A DNA stretch of 64,000 nt from Merdimonas faecis. Lineage in GTDB: Bacteria > Bacillota > Clostridia > Lachnospirales > Lachnospiraceae. The notes beneath the pieces are model-generated. The model was not told where the DNA came from. It ran no database searches and saw only the letters and a program-made list of their open reading frames with translations. Below are positions 51,800 to 60,827 of this stretch, in pieces; the stretch's first letter is position 1; every line of letters begins with the position of its first letter. The stretch lies in assembly GCF_001754075.1 (NCBI RefSeq), contig NZ_MIEH01000014.1, forward strand, positions 62,001-126,000. Reading direction: 5' to 3'. The position numbers and the translations under genes were made by a program.

Positions 51800-51963
51800 A
51801 AAATGTTATTGATCTGGCTAGAAGACAGATAGGAATGTATATGACCGGGAATATGCGGTATGTAAGACAGATATGAGAAAATTAAGCGACGGAAGAAGAT
51901 ATGAATATGAGAAAAGTACCTATAGTCGGAGAAAATAAGCACGATAAAGGGAGAGGAGGAAAT

Positions 51964-53955
51964 ATGAAAAGTTTATTTATTTCAAGAGTAGTAATAAAAA
52001 ATTTTCGGAATTTCAAAAATGTAGATGTTTGCCTTGGTCATAAACAGATTATTATTGGAGAAAATAATGTTGGAAAAACAAATTTTTTGCGGGCATTACA
52101 GTTGGTACTAGATCCTACGCTTTCTGATGAAGACCGAATGTTGCAGGAAGCAGATTTTAATGACTCTATTAAAAATCCAATGGAGAACAAAGAAGAAATT
52201 CTTATTGAAATTTTTATAGATAATTATGATAAGAACAAAACAATTCTAGCTGTATTTCAGGATGCAACAGTCATGACAGAAGACGGAAAGGAAGTATTGA
52301 AATTTACATATCGTTTCTTTCCATATATTAATGAAGGGGGAGTTGCTGAATACCAATACAATATTTATAAAGGAAATGACGAGACAAAGAAATTTGGTTC
52401 TTATGAACGTAAATATTTGAATATAAAGGTTGTTAAGGCACTGCGAGATGTAGAAGGTGAAATGAGAAATTCACGGACATCACCTATCCAGAAGATGCTT
52501 AAAAATTATGCAATAGATAAACAGGATTTAGAGCATATTGCAGAAGAATACCGAAAAAATGGGGAGAAGATACTGAATTTAGATGAATTAGTGGATCTTA
52601 CGAATAATATAAATAAGCGATTTGGAATGGTTTTAGGAAATAATGACTTTGATGTGTCCCTTCGGGCAATGGAAATCAATCCAGCCAAAGTACTTTCTTC
52701 GTTAAAACTTTTAATGGCACAACGGAATACAACAGAGATAAGTTTGGGGTTGAATAACATCTTATATATTTCTATGATTTTACAATTATTGCAGGATAAG
52801 ACGATTCCGTCTTTGATAAAAGCAGAGAAATATATGGAGTTATCATCAATTAAAGGTGGCAAGATACTGAAAGATACCTATGAGAAAAGTAAAAATGGGA
52901 ACTACTTTCTTAATGATGATATTTCAGAGATTCAACAAGATAAATTGTATACTTTTATGTCTGAAAATATGCCGATTTCAAAAGGTGTTACTATTTTAGC
53001 AATTGAGGAACCAGAAGCTCATCTACATCCGGTTAATCAAAGATTGATATATAGAGATGTCATACAAAATAGCAGCAATTCTGTTTTGCTTACAACACAT
53101 TCTACGCATATTACTGCGATAGCACCGATTGATTCAATTGTTCATCTGCATGATGATAGAGAAGGCGGAACAGTGATACATGCTACAGCAACAATGCCCA
53201 TGTGTGATGGGGAGTTTTTAGATGTTGAAAGGTATCTGGATGTTAAAAGGGGGGAAATTTATCTTGGAAAGGCGGTGATTTTGGTAGAGGGAATTGCTGA
53301 GGAGTATTTAATTCCAAGATTTGCTGATTTATTGGGGAAACCACTTGATGAGAAAGGTATTATCGTGTGTAATATTAACTGTACTAATTTTACTCCATAT
53401 GTGAAATTGTTGCGAAGTCTGGATATTCCATACGCGGTTATAACGGATGGAGATTATTATTATGTAAATGAAGAAGAGGAACGAGTTTACCACCAGATGG
53501 ATAATGATGACTCTGATGAAAAAAGTGGCTGGCTGGGAATGGAAATTATTGAGCAGATGATAAATGAACTTGGCTTAAATGGTAATGAGAAAATGCCAGA
53601 TGATCTAGAGGAAAAAGAGCAGTTATTCTATTCATTGGGCTTGTTTGTTGGTTATTATACATTTGAAGTTGACATGATGGAGTGTGCAGCAATTCCAAAT
53701 AATAATAGTGAAAAGCCCCTTGAAGTAATTAGTGATTTGTTTTCAGAATTAACTACTGGTGGAGCCCAGCAAAAACAAAATTTTAAAAAGGAGTTAAAAG
53801 CGGGTGAGTATTGGAAATGCTTAAATAAAATTGAAGGAAATGGCATTGGAAAAGGAAGATTCGCTCAGAGATTATCAGGTGTATGTATGAAAGAGCATAT
53901 TCCAGGATATATTCAATCTGCAATAGATTACATATATAAGAAAGTGGATGGGTAA
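51964..53955 (+). CDS. OLD-family ATPase with TOPRIM nuclease (GajA-like)
   Basis: This 663-residue protein has Walker A GENNVGKT (32-39), an ABC-type signature and Walker B LAIEEPEAHLHP (about 347-358). The TOPRIM nuclease carries VILVEGIAEEYL (about 440-451) and ITDGDYYY (about 495-502). ATG 51964 follows GGGAGAGGAGG; an earlier in-frame ATG at 51901 is unlikely. The stop overlaps the start of the UvrD gene (TAATG). OLD protein plus UvrD is the Gabija arrangement, in which nuclease activity is released on phage-driven nucleotide depletion. Confidence 0.85.
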   Translation: MKSLFISRVVIKNFRNFKNVDVCLGHKQIIIGENNVGKTNFLRALQLVLDPTLSDEDRMLQEADFNDSIKNPMENKEEILIEIFIDNYDKNKTILAVFQDATVMTEDGKEVLKFTYRFFPYINEGGVAEYQYNIYKGNDETKKFGSYERKYLNIKVVKALRDVEGEMRNSRTSPIQKMLKNYAIDKQDLEHIAEEYRKNGEKILNLDELVDLTNNINKRFGMVLGNNDFDVSLRAMEINPAKVLSSLKLLMAQRNTTEISLGLNNILYISMILQLLQDKTIPSLIKAEKYMELSSIKGGKILKDTYEKSKNGNYFLNDDISEIQQDKLYTFMSENMPISKGVTILAIEEPEAHLHPVNQRLIYRDVIQNSSNSVLLTTHSTHITAIAPIDSIVHLHDDREGGTVIHATATMPMCDGEFLDVERYLDVKRGEIYLGKAVILVEGIAEEYLIPRFADLLGKPLDEKGIIVCNINCTNFTPYVKLLRSLDIPYAVITDGDYYYVNEEEERVYHQMDNDDSDEKSGWLGMEIIEQMINELGLNGNEKMPDDLEEKEQLFYSLGLFVGYYTFEVDMMECAAIPNNNSEKPLEVISDLFSELTTGGAQQKQNFKKELKAGEYWKCLNKIEGNGIGKGRFAQRLSGVCMKEHIPGYIQSAIDYIYKKVDG

Positions 53956-55757
53956 TGAGTTATTATACGGAAAAATTAGAGCAGATTTCAGCAGATCCGC
54001 TTCAAAAAGCTGCCTATGATACAGATGATAGTACCGTTGTGATAGCAGGGCCGGGAAGTGGAAAAACAACTATTCTTACATTAAAAATAATGAAACTACT
54101 GAATAATGAAATTAAAGAGCCACAAGGATTAGCCTGTTTAACATTCAGTAGGGAAGCTGCAAGAGAGTTTGAAGAACGATTGATAAAATTAGGATATGGA
54201 AAACGAAGAAACGTATTTCTAGGTACAGTGCATTCCTTTTGTATTTCAGAAATAATAGCTAATTTTGCGGAACTATATGATTATGGAATTAGCCTACCGA
54301 TTAAAGTCTTACCGAAAAAATTAGAAACACAAATATATGAAAAGGTGCTTAAAGACTTAGGAATAAAAAAATTTAGTAAAACAAATGTGGATAAAGAGCG
54401 GTCTTTGCAAATAAAAGGAATGAGTGGTGTTAAAGTAAATTCAGATCCTACAGCTCATAGGATCGCAGTTGAATTTGAAAGAAGAGTATTAGAGGCTGGG
54501 TACATTGATTATGAGGGAATTATTTTAATCTCTACAAAAATCTTGCAGGAGCATGAGTATGTGAGACAATGTATTAGCGCCAAATTTCCGTGGCTTGTGA
54601 TTGATGAATATCAGGATTTAGGGAAGCCGTTACATGAGATGGTTATGGCTTTATTTACTCAGACAGATATTAAAATATTTGCAGTGGGTGATCCGGATCA
54701 ATCAATCTATGGATTTTCTGGTGCAATACCAGACTATTTGATGGAATTATATAATAGGAAAGATACAATATCAATTGAACTGCAGAACAACTATAGAAGC
54801 AATCAGGATATTGTGGACGGTTCAGAAGTTGTACTTAACATTCCACGTCATTACCATGCAATGACAAGAGAAGATGAAAAAGCTGAGTATAGATTTATAT
54901 CATGCAAAAATGGTTTAGAGGAACAATACAATTTTTTTGTTGAAAAGATAATCCCTGCATGTATTGAAGCAGATATTCCTTTAGAGGAAATTGCAGTATT
55001 GCTTTCAAAAAATAGTGAATGTAATGAACTTGGAATAAAATGTGCAGAGGAAGATATACCCTATTACATAGCAAAACATGACTTTGAACGAACGGATTTT
55101 GTTAAATGGCTTGAGGAGTGCTCTGCATGGATAAATGATAAAAGTACATCCTCATTTGACGAAATTTTTGAATATTGGCAAAAGTTAGTTCTGCTTCATC
55201 GGGATGAAAAATATGTAAGTGAGTCAGATGTGTTGCTTATGAAACAGGATTTACTTGGTGTTTTGCAAGATAGTATGGAAATGAAAGGAAACCTGAAAGT
55301 TTGGCTGAAATACATTTTTTTGGAATTAAAGATAAAAGATTTGTTTAAAAACTCGGAAATGTTGCCGGATGAATGGGAGAATCTACAAAAACTGTGGTCA
55401 GAAGTATCTGAAGAAAAATACAAAGATTATGATACTAGCAAATTTTCCAAAATCGGGAAACCTGATAATCAGATAACGATATCTACGAGACATAGCTCTA
55501 AAGGATTAGAATTTGAAGTTGTTGTTATGATGGGAATGGAAGAAAAGCATTTTCCGGGATGGTGGGTTGACAAAGACCCTAAGGCTTTAGAGGAATCAAA
55601 TAGAATTTGTTTTGTGTGTGTCAGCCGTGCGAAACGTGTCTGTATATTGATGTACTCTAGTTATTATAATGAGATGGATTATCGGTATGGTGAGATTTGC
55701 TGCAAACGGTATTATCCATCAAGATATTTACTGCAGTTGAGAAAGAAATTTATGTGA
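53955..55757 (+). CDS. UvrD/Rep-like superfamily 1 helicase (GajB-like)
   Basis: This 600-residue protein has Walker A AGPGSGKT (31-38), motif II VIDEYQDL, GDPDQSIYGF, the motif TRHSSKGLEFEVVV and CVSRAKRV. All are superfamily 1 hallmarks. It is larger than the first described GajB but in the same range and order. It overlaps the OLD gene by one base, so the two are translationally coupled. Assignment to Gabija rests on this pairing. Confidence 0.85.
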   Translation: MSYYTEKLEQISADPLQKAAYDTDDSTVVIAGPGSGKTTILTLKIMKLLNNEIKEPQGLACLTFSREAAREFEERLIKLGYGKRRNVFLGTVHSFCISEIIANFAELYDYGISLPIKVLPKKLETQIYEKVLKDLGIKKFSKTNVDKERSLQIKGMSGVKVNSDPTAHRIAVEFERRVLEAGYIDYEGIILISTKILQEHEYVRQCISAKFPWLVIDEYQDLGKPLHEMVMALFTQTDIKIFAVGDPDQSIYGFSGAIPDYLMELYNRKDTISIELQNNYRSNQDIVDGSEVVLNIPRHYHAMTREDEKAEYRFISCKNGLEEQYNFFVEKIIPACIEADIPLEEIAVLLSKNSECNELGIKCAEEDIPYYIAKHDFERTDFVKWLEECSAWINDKSTSSFDEIFEYWQKLVLLHRDEKYVSESDVLLMKQDLLGVLQDSMEMKGNLKVWLKYIFLELKIKDLFKNSEMLPDEWENLQKLWSEVSEEKYKDYDTSKFSKIGKPDNQITISTRHSSKGLEFEVVVMMGMEEKHFPGWWVDKDPKALEESNRICFVCVSRAKRVCILMYSSYYNEMDYRYGEICCKRYYPSRYLLQLRKKFM

Positions 55758-55787
55758 GAAGTGCTTAGATAATTGAGAACAAATGGC

Positions 55788-55854
55788 AGCTATTGGTTAT
55801 ATAATCTATCAATATTATTTGCTTGGTCTGGAAAGAAAAGACGAATAAAGAGAA
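55788..55854 (+). pseudogene. Remnant of the 3' end of an HTH-membrane gene
   Basis: Bases 55801-55848 read IIYQYYLLGLERKDE and stop, copying the last residues of the protein at 39971-40438 (IIYQYYLLGLERKVE). By eye 47 of 54 bases match the end of that gene and the bases just after. There is no start or HTH domain here. It lies directly after GajB, 31 bases past its stop. Confidence 0.75.
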
Positions 55855-56072
55855 TGATACCATTCTATTAGGAAGCGGCTATAGCGTCTCTGCACTGAAA
55901 AGCTTATATTTAAATATATCAGAGAATTCCATGTGCTCACATTGGGGGGATTTGAATGGGGCGTATTATGTGTGAGAAACATAATATAAACAAAAATTTT
56001 GGCGTCTCGCCCCGGTGATTTGCCTGCGTCAAGTCCGTTATAATAATGGAAGAAAAGAGGTGGCATATATTG
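55855..56072. other. Gap between the remnant and a hydrolase gene
   Basis: No gene is seen. A TATAAT (56039-56044) lies just before the hydrolase gene, with no clear -35. The rest is mixed AT-rich sequence without obvious repeats. Confidence 0.4.
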
Positions 56073-57044
56073 ATGAAAGCAGTCAGCATTATTTCAAAAG
56101 GAAGTTATCATATTGGAGGAAAGAAAGTGACCATTGAGGGGAGTGCACCCATTCAGACCAGCTTCTGGCCAGGAGGCCCTCCGGTGACCTATGATCCAAA
56201 CGGAGATTTTCAGGCAGGGCAGATGTATGTCCAGTATACACGGCTGGCAGATCCGGTGGTGCCTTATCCGGTCTGTATGGTTCACGGCGGCGGATCTTCC
56301 GGCGCGCTGTGGGAGAGTACCCAGGACGGAAGACCGGGATGGGAATTTCGTTTCCTTCAGAATGGTTTCAATGTAAATGTTTCCGATGGAGTAGAGAGAG
56401 GCCGTTCTTCCTGGGCACAGTTTCCGGAAATCAATGATGGGCCGCCTATGTTCAACAGTTATGCGGAACGGTGGACGACCTACCGCTTGGGACCAAGATA
56501 TGGCGTGCCCTATGAAGGGAGCCGTTTTGACTACAGCAAATATGATCAATTTATGAAACAGCATGTACCCAGATGGACAACCTCTAATGCTATGGTACAG
56601 GCGGCCTATGATACGTATTTTGCCAGCATGACGGAAGGAATGATCGTTATGGCGCACAGTCAGGGAGGTCTTTTTTCCTTGGAGGCTGCTCTTAAAAATG
56701 TGGAAAATGTACGGGGCGTGATCCTTGTGGAGAGTTCTTCTGACATGGATGTAGAAAAAGTAGACGTCTCATCCTTTAGAGAAATTCCATTCCTTTTCGT
56801 ATATGGGGATTTCTTGGGAGAAGAGTACTGCATTGACGGGTATAAGTGGCCTGGCGCCTTTGCCTGGGAAGGGAGTATGAGAAATCTTCATGAAAAACTT
56901 CTTTCCATGGGAGGGGACAGCACCTGGTTATCGCTGCCGGAATTGGGAATCCGAGGCAATACGCATGCGCTGATGATGGAGGACAACAGTGACGAGATTG
57001 CGGATCGGATCTGTGAATGGATGAAAGAGCATATCAAAAGATAG
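56073..57044 (+). CDS. Alpha/beta-hydrolase (esterase-like)
   Basis: This 323-residue protein has an oxyanion-hole motif VCMVHGGGSSG, then the nucleophile elbow MAHSQGGLF, an acidic ESSSDMDVEKV region and a probable catalytic His in GIRGNTHALM. It contains a long insertion with many aromatic residues (WTTYRLGPRYGVPYEGSRF) before the nucleophile. ATG 56073 is preferred because AAAAGAGGTGG lies at the right distance. The substrate is unknown; it stands alone. Confidence 0.78.
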   Translation: MKAVSIISKGSYHIGGKKVTIEGSAPIQTSFWPGGPPVTYDPNGDFQAGQMYVQYTRLADPVVPYPVCMVHGGGSSGALWESTQDGRPGWEFRFLQNGFNVNVSDGVERGRSSWAQFPEINDGPPMFNSYAERWTTYRLGPRYGVPYEGSRFDYSKYDQFMKQHVPRWTTSNAMVQAAYDTYFASMTEGMIVMAHSQGGLFSLEAALKNVENVRGVILVESSSDMDVEKVDVSSFREIPFLFVYGDFLGEEYCIDGYKWPGAFAWEGSMRNLHEKLLSMGGDSTWLSLPELGIRGNTHALMMEDNSDEIADRICEWMKEHIKR

Positions 57045-57207
57045 GCATACGAGAAGAACAAATGAGAGAATAAGAAGGCCAAAAGCGCCAGCTTGTGATC
57101 CGCAGACATTTGTAGTAATATAAAAAAGCCTTATATTTTTAGCGGGATCTTGCAGAGCCTGCTAAAAATGCAGATAGAAACAGATAAAACATAGATGGTA
57201 AGAATTT

Positions 57208-57789
57208 ATGTGTGGAAGATTTTACATAGACGATCACACGATCAAGGAAATTGCAAATGTAGCGCCGGAGATAAATGATGTATTTCGGGAAGGAAAACGC
57301 GGAGATATTTATCCGTCCCAATCCGCCCTCGTGATCACTGGGAGGACGGCGCATTTGTCGGCAGAAGAAATGAAGTGGGGATTTCCTCAGTATCAGAAGA
57401 AAGGCCTGGTTATCAATGCAAGAGCCGAGACCGTTCTGGAGCGGAATATGTTCCGGGAAAGCGTACGGCGCAGGCGGTGTATCATTCCAGCAGGGCAGTA
57501 TTATGAGTGGGATGCCCAGAAAAATAAAGTGACATTTTCCGGCCAGGATCAGCCAGTGCTCTATATGGCCGGATTTTTCGACCGTTTTCAGGATGGAGAC
57601 CATTTCGTTATACTGACGACTGCGGCCAATGCATCCGTAAGTCCGGTTCATGACAGGATGCCTTTGATTCTGGAAAAAGAGGAGCTGGAATCCTGGATCT
57701 ATGACGATGCATTCCTGGAATTTGCACTGCACAAAGTTCCGGCGAAGCTTCAGAAAAGCCAGGAATATGAGCAGCAGACATTGTTTTAG
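57208..57789 (+). CDS. SRAP/HMCES-family DNA-protein crosslink protein (YedK-like)
   Basis: This 193-residue protein begins MCGRFYIDD. Cys2, after methionine removal, covalently traps abasic sites in single-stranded DNA. Further family residues are visible in NARAETVLERNMFRES, RRRCIIPAGQYYEW and HDRMPLIL, including the conserved Asn, Glu and His. It protects stalled forks from error-prone repair. The start is fixed by the need for Cys at position 2. Confidence 0.9.
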   Translation: MCGRFYIDDHTIKEIANVAPEINDVFREGKRGDIYPSQSALVITGRTAHLSAEEMKWGFPQYQKKGLVINARAETVLERNMFRESVRRRRCIIPAGQYYEWDAQKNKVTFSGQDQPVLYMAGFFDRFQDGDHFVILTTAANASVSPVHDRMPLILEKEELESWIYDDAFLEFALHKVPAKLQKSQEYEQQTLF

Positions 57790-57828
57790 ATTGGCATTAT
57801 GATTAATCCAGATAAATAAGGAGTTGCC

Positions 57829-58515
57829 ATGAAACTAGCAGTCCTTTCAGACACTCACGGCCTTCTCAGGCCGGAGGTAAAGAAAATCATAAGTGAATGT
57901 GACGCTGTACTCCATGCCGGAGACATCGCTTCACAGAAAATCATAGACGAGATCGAGAAAGCCAAAAGAGCGGATGCGCCGCTCTATATAGTCCGGGGAA
58001 ATAATGATAAGGAGTGGGCGGAGCATCTGCCCCATCACCTGGCGTTTTCCCTGGGAGGAGCAAACTTTTTTCTGGTGCACAATAAGAAGGATGTGCCGGA
58101 GGAGCTGGGAGACCGGCAGATCGTAATTTACGGACACTCCCATAAGTATGCGGAAGAGTGGAAAGACGGAAGGCTCTGGCTGAATCCGGGAAGCTGCGGC
58201 AGACGACGGTTCCGGATGGAGCTTACCATGGCAGTCCTTGAGCTTGATGAGGACGGATGGCGGGCAGAACGGGTGGATATTCCGGATGAGACGCCGCAGA
58301 GAAAAGAGAAAGATGCTCCGCAGAAATGTGGACGGCGAAGCATCGAGGCGGTTTTGAAGCGGATGGAAAAGGGACAGACGGTTTCCAGGATTGCAGAAGA
58401 GTTGAAGCTGGAGCCGGCGTTTGTGGAAGAAATCTGCCGGATCAAGGTTACACATCCGGGCGTGACTGCCCTTGGAATATTAGACAAAATGGAGGTTAAC
58501 AAAACAGGAAGATGA
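57829..58515 (+). CDS. YfcE-type metallophosphoesterase with C-terminal helix-turn-helix-like tail
   Basis: This 228-residue protein has SDTHG, AGDI, GNND and GHSH, the metal-binding blocks of small phosphodiesterases of the MJ0936/YfcE type. Residues about 175-225 add a helical tail with QTVSRIAEELKLEPAFVEEI that resembles a helix-turn-helix and is not usual in the plain family. ATG 57829 follows AAGGAGT. The end overlaps or abuts the GNAT gene. Confidence 0.85.
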   Translation: MKLAVLSDTHGLLRPEVKKIISECDAVLHAGDIASQKIIDEIEKAKRADAPLYIVRGNNDKEWAEHLPHHLAFSLGGANFFLVHNKKDVPEELGDRQIVIYGHSHKYAEEWKDGRLWLNPGSCGRRRFRMELTMAVLELDEDGWRAERVDIPDETPQRKEKDAPQKCGRRSIEAVLKRMEKGQTVSRIAEELKLEPAFVEEICRIKVTHPGVTALGILDKMEVNKTGR

Positions 58516-58559
58516 AACAGCAATCTTATGAACAGACAGTAAAGAGAGAAGGAAATACC

Positions 58560-59072
58560 ATGACTTCGATAGAGGAGCGTTTTGAATTTCGGAATATCCG
58601 GCCAGAGGAAGCAGACCAGGCAGCGCAGATTGAACAGATTTGTTTTCCGCCCAATGAAGCATGCTCCGAGAAAATGATGAAGGAAAGGGTGCTGACAGCG
58701 CCGGAATTCTTTTTGGTAGCAGTAGACAAGGAGACTGGAAAGATCGCCGGATTTCTGAACGGCCTGGCAACCGATGAGGAAGCACTCAGAGATGAGTTTT
58801 TTAAAGATGCCGGACTGCATGATCCGCAGGGAAAGAACATCATGCTGCTGGGACTGGATGTGCTGCCGGATTACAGGAGACAGGGACTTGCGACTGCGAT
58901 CGTGTCCAGGTATCTGGAAAGAGAACGGAAGCAGGGGAGAAAGACCATCATTTTGACCTGCCTGGAAGGAAAGGTAAAGATGTACGAAAAGATGGGCTTC
59001 CAGAACCAGGGGATTTCCGGTTCGTCCTGGGGAGGCGAGCAGTGGTATGAGATGAGCTGCGTGCTGAATTAA
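58560..59072 (+). CDS. GNAT-family N-acetyltransferase
   Basis: This 170-residue protein has the GNAT motif A in LLGLDVLPDYRRQGLATAIV (V-x-P-x-x-R-x-x-G-x-A) and a C-terminal MYEKMGFQNQG. ATG 58560 is chosen because AGAAGGA lies 7 bases ahead; ATG 58512 overlaps the previous gene as ATGA and lacks a site but would add 16 residues. The acceptor is unknown. Confidence 0.83.
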   Translation: MTSIEERFEFRNIRPEEADQAAQIEQICFPPNEACSEKMMKERVLTAPEFFLVAVDKETGKIAGFLNGLATDEEALRDEFFKDAGLHDPQGKNIMLLGLDVLPDYRRQGLATAIVSRYLERERKQGRKTIILTCLEGKVKMYEKMGFQNQGISGSSWGGEQWYEMSCVLN

Positions 59073-59207
59073 CTGATGGTTAAAAAATGTTCCCGTAACT
59101 TAATAACAGCTCAATACCCGTAGATTCATTTGTCTGCTACAATAAAAACAGCAAAGGCCTTTGCATTTACAGGGATGTGAAATCAGACGATCAAAGGAGG
59201 AACTGTT

Positions 59208-60257
59208 ATGCAGATGAAGGATGTGATTCGGCAGAAACGAAGAGAACGAGGGCTGACTCAGGAGCAGGTGGCAGAGCGGCTGGGAGTGTCCGCCCCTGCT
59301 GTCAATAAGTGGGAAAGCGGTGCATCCTATCCGGACATCACACTGCTTTCGGCGCTGGCCAGGCTTTTGGAAACGGATCTTAACGAATTGTTCTGTTTTC
59401 GGGAAAATCTGACAAAAGAAGAGATCACAAGATATGCAAATGAGATCGGAGAGATTGCCAGAAAAGACGGCGTGGAAAAGGCGATGGAGCTGGTAAGAGA
59501 GAGGATCCGGGAATATCCGTCCTGCGGAGAACTTCTATATCAGATGGGCGTCATGGTGCGGGGCATGAGTGTTCTGTTTATGGTGCCGGAAGAAGAACTT
59601 GCAAAAAATCAGGCCTTTGCAGTGGAACTCTATGAAAGAGCGATCACATGCGGAAAGCCGGCGACGGCAGACCTTGCACGGTACGGCCTGGCGTCCATGC
59701 ATATCCAGGAAGGGGCATACGAAAAGGCTGAAGAGCTGATCGGTCAGCTCCCGGAGTACCAGGCTCCGGACCGGCGCCAGCTGTTGATTTCCATGTATAT
59801 GAAGCAGAAGCGGTATGAGGATGCGGCAAAACTTCTGGAAGGAAAGCTGAACGGGCAGCTGCAGGAAGTATTTCTGATGCTGAATCAGCTTGCGGTAGCG
59901 GCCGTGCGGGAAGGCGACAGGGAGCGGGCCCTGGAAATCGCGGAATACAGCCGGAAAGTGATGGGAATCTACCAGTGGGACTACAGCGCCTGCACAGTGG
60001 CATTTACTGTGGCTGTGGAAGAAAAAGATGCACACCGGTGTGTGGAGCTGTTAAGAGAAATGCTGGGGGCATTGTCAAAACCGTGGGAGTTGGGTACCTC
60101 TCTTCTATTCACCCATCTGGATACGAAAGAATCGGATCCGAAGATGGGACGCCTGATGACAGAATCGTTGTTTCGTCTTATTGAAAAAGAGGATGAATAT
60201 GCGTTCCTGCGGGAATGTGAAGAATTTCAGGAATTAAAAGAAAAATATATGGTATAG
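59208..60257 (+). CDS. XRE regulator with TPR-like repeats
   Basis: This 349-residue protein has an XRE HTH at about 5-60 (VIRQKRRERGLTQEQVAERL, then VSAPAVNKWESGASYPDITL). The rest is helical with TPR-like units (GAYEKAEELIGQLPEYQAPD; KQKRYEDAAKLLEGKL; REGDRERALEIAEYSRKVMG). Such proteins sense a peptide or partner through the repeats. AAAGGAGG (59194-59201) fixes ATG 59208. No obvious target lies beside it. Confidence 0.83.
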   Translation: MQMKDVIRQKRRERGLTQEQVAERLGVSAPAVNKWESGASYPDITLLSALARLLETDLNELFCFRENLTKEEITRYANEIGEIARKDGVEKAMELVRERIREYPSCGELLYQMGVMVRGMSVLFMVPEEELAKNQAFAVELYERAITCGKPATADLARYGLASMHIQEGAYEKAEELIGQLPEYQAPDRRQLLISMYMKQKRYEDAAKLLEGKLNGQLQEVFLMLNQLAVAAVREGDRERALEIAEYSRKVMGIYQWDYSACTVAFTVAVEEKDAHRCVELLREMLGALSKPWELGTSLLFTHLDTKESDPKMGRLMTESLFRLIEKEDEYAFLRECEEFQELKEKYMV

Positions 60258-60342
60258 AAAATAAATACCGCCTGCGGCGTAGCTTTCTTTCCTGTGCACG
60301 TGGTATAATAGAGACAGTTTGGAAAAGCAAGGAGGGTTCGAC

Positions 60343-60693
60343 ATGAACAAAGAAGTACTGGATTTTGTAGTTGAAAAAACAAAAGAGCTGATGGCGGCTC
60401 CATCCTGCAGCCAGGAAGCGAAAGAGGCAGCGCAGTCATGGCTTGACGCTGTTGGGACTGACAGGCAGGAAGAAGAGACGAAAAAGTACATTGCGGAGCT
60501 GGAAGAGGACATCGTGACGGTAGATGGACTGATCGCCTTTGCAGAATCAGAAGCCGGGGCTAAAGTGTTTGGAGCTAATGCAGGTAATGTGGCTGAACAT
60601 GCAAAAGAGATCAAAGCAGCCGGTGCAAAATACTGTGATTGCCCGGCCTGCGCTGCAGTAGAAGCAATTCTGTCCAAAAAAGACGAGATGTAG
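60343..60693 (+). CDS. Small acidic helical protein (conserved in Lachnospiraceae)
   Basis: This 116-residue protein is acidic and Ala/Glu-rich (LDFVVEKTKELMAAPSCSQE, KYIAELEEDIVTVDGLIAFA) and ends with a Cys pair region, KYCDCPACAAVEAIL. From memory, close relatives have been called 'Hsp90' in databases; I see none of the Hsp90 ATPase motifs here. An extended -10, TGGTATAAT (60301-60309), and AAGGAGGG precede it. Function unknown. The DCPAC motif could bind metal or act in redox. Confidence 0.65.
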   Translation: MNKEVLDFVVEKTKELMAAPSCSQEAKEAAQSWLDAVGTDRQEEETKKYIAELEEDIVTVDGLIAFAESEAGAKVFGANAGNVAEHAKEIKAAGAKYCDCPACAAVEAILSKKDEM

Positions 60694-60734
60694 GTGTCGG
60701 CTACAGGTATAATAGCTGAAGATTCAGAAAAAGG

Positions 60735-60763
60735 GAGGTCTGTCGAAAGACAGGCCTCTTTTT
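60735..60763 (+). terminator. Terminator after the small acidic protein
   Basis: GAGGTCTGTC (60735-60744) pairs with GACAGGCCTC (60749-60758), one G-U pair, with loop GAAA and TTTTT after. It isolates the upstream gene from the regulator below. Confidence 0.9.
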
Positions 60764-60827
60764 GATTGTCATGGCAAGAAGGAGGTTTTATAATAAAAGA
60801 AAACGGCGGGGAAAAAGGAGTAGTGCG

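Noticed and set aside
51964-55757. Part of the type I restriction system itself
   Set aside because: OLD nuclease plus UvrD helicase is a self-contained pair seen elsewhere; it starts after its own gap and ribosome site and shares no overlap with hsdR.
60343-60693. Hsp90 chaperone
   Set aside because: The protein has 116 residues and none of the Hsp90 ATP-binding or middle-domain motifs; the database-style name I recall is not supported by sequence.
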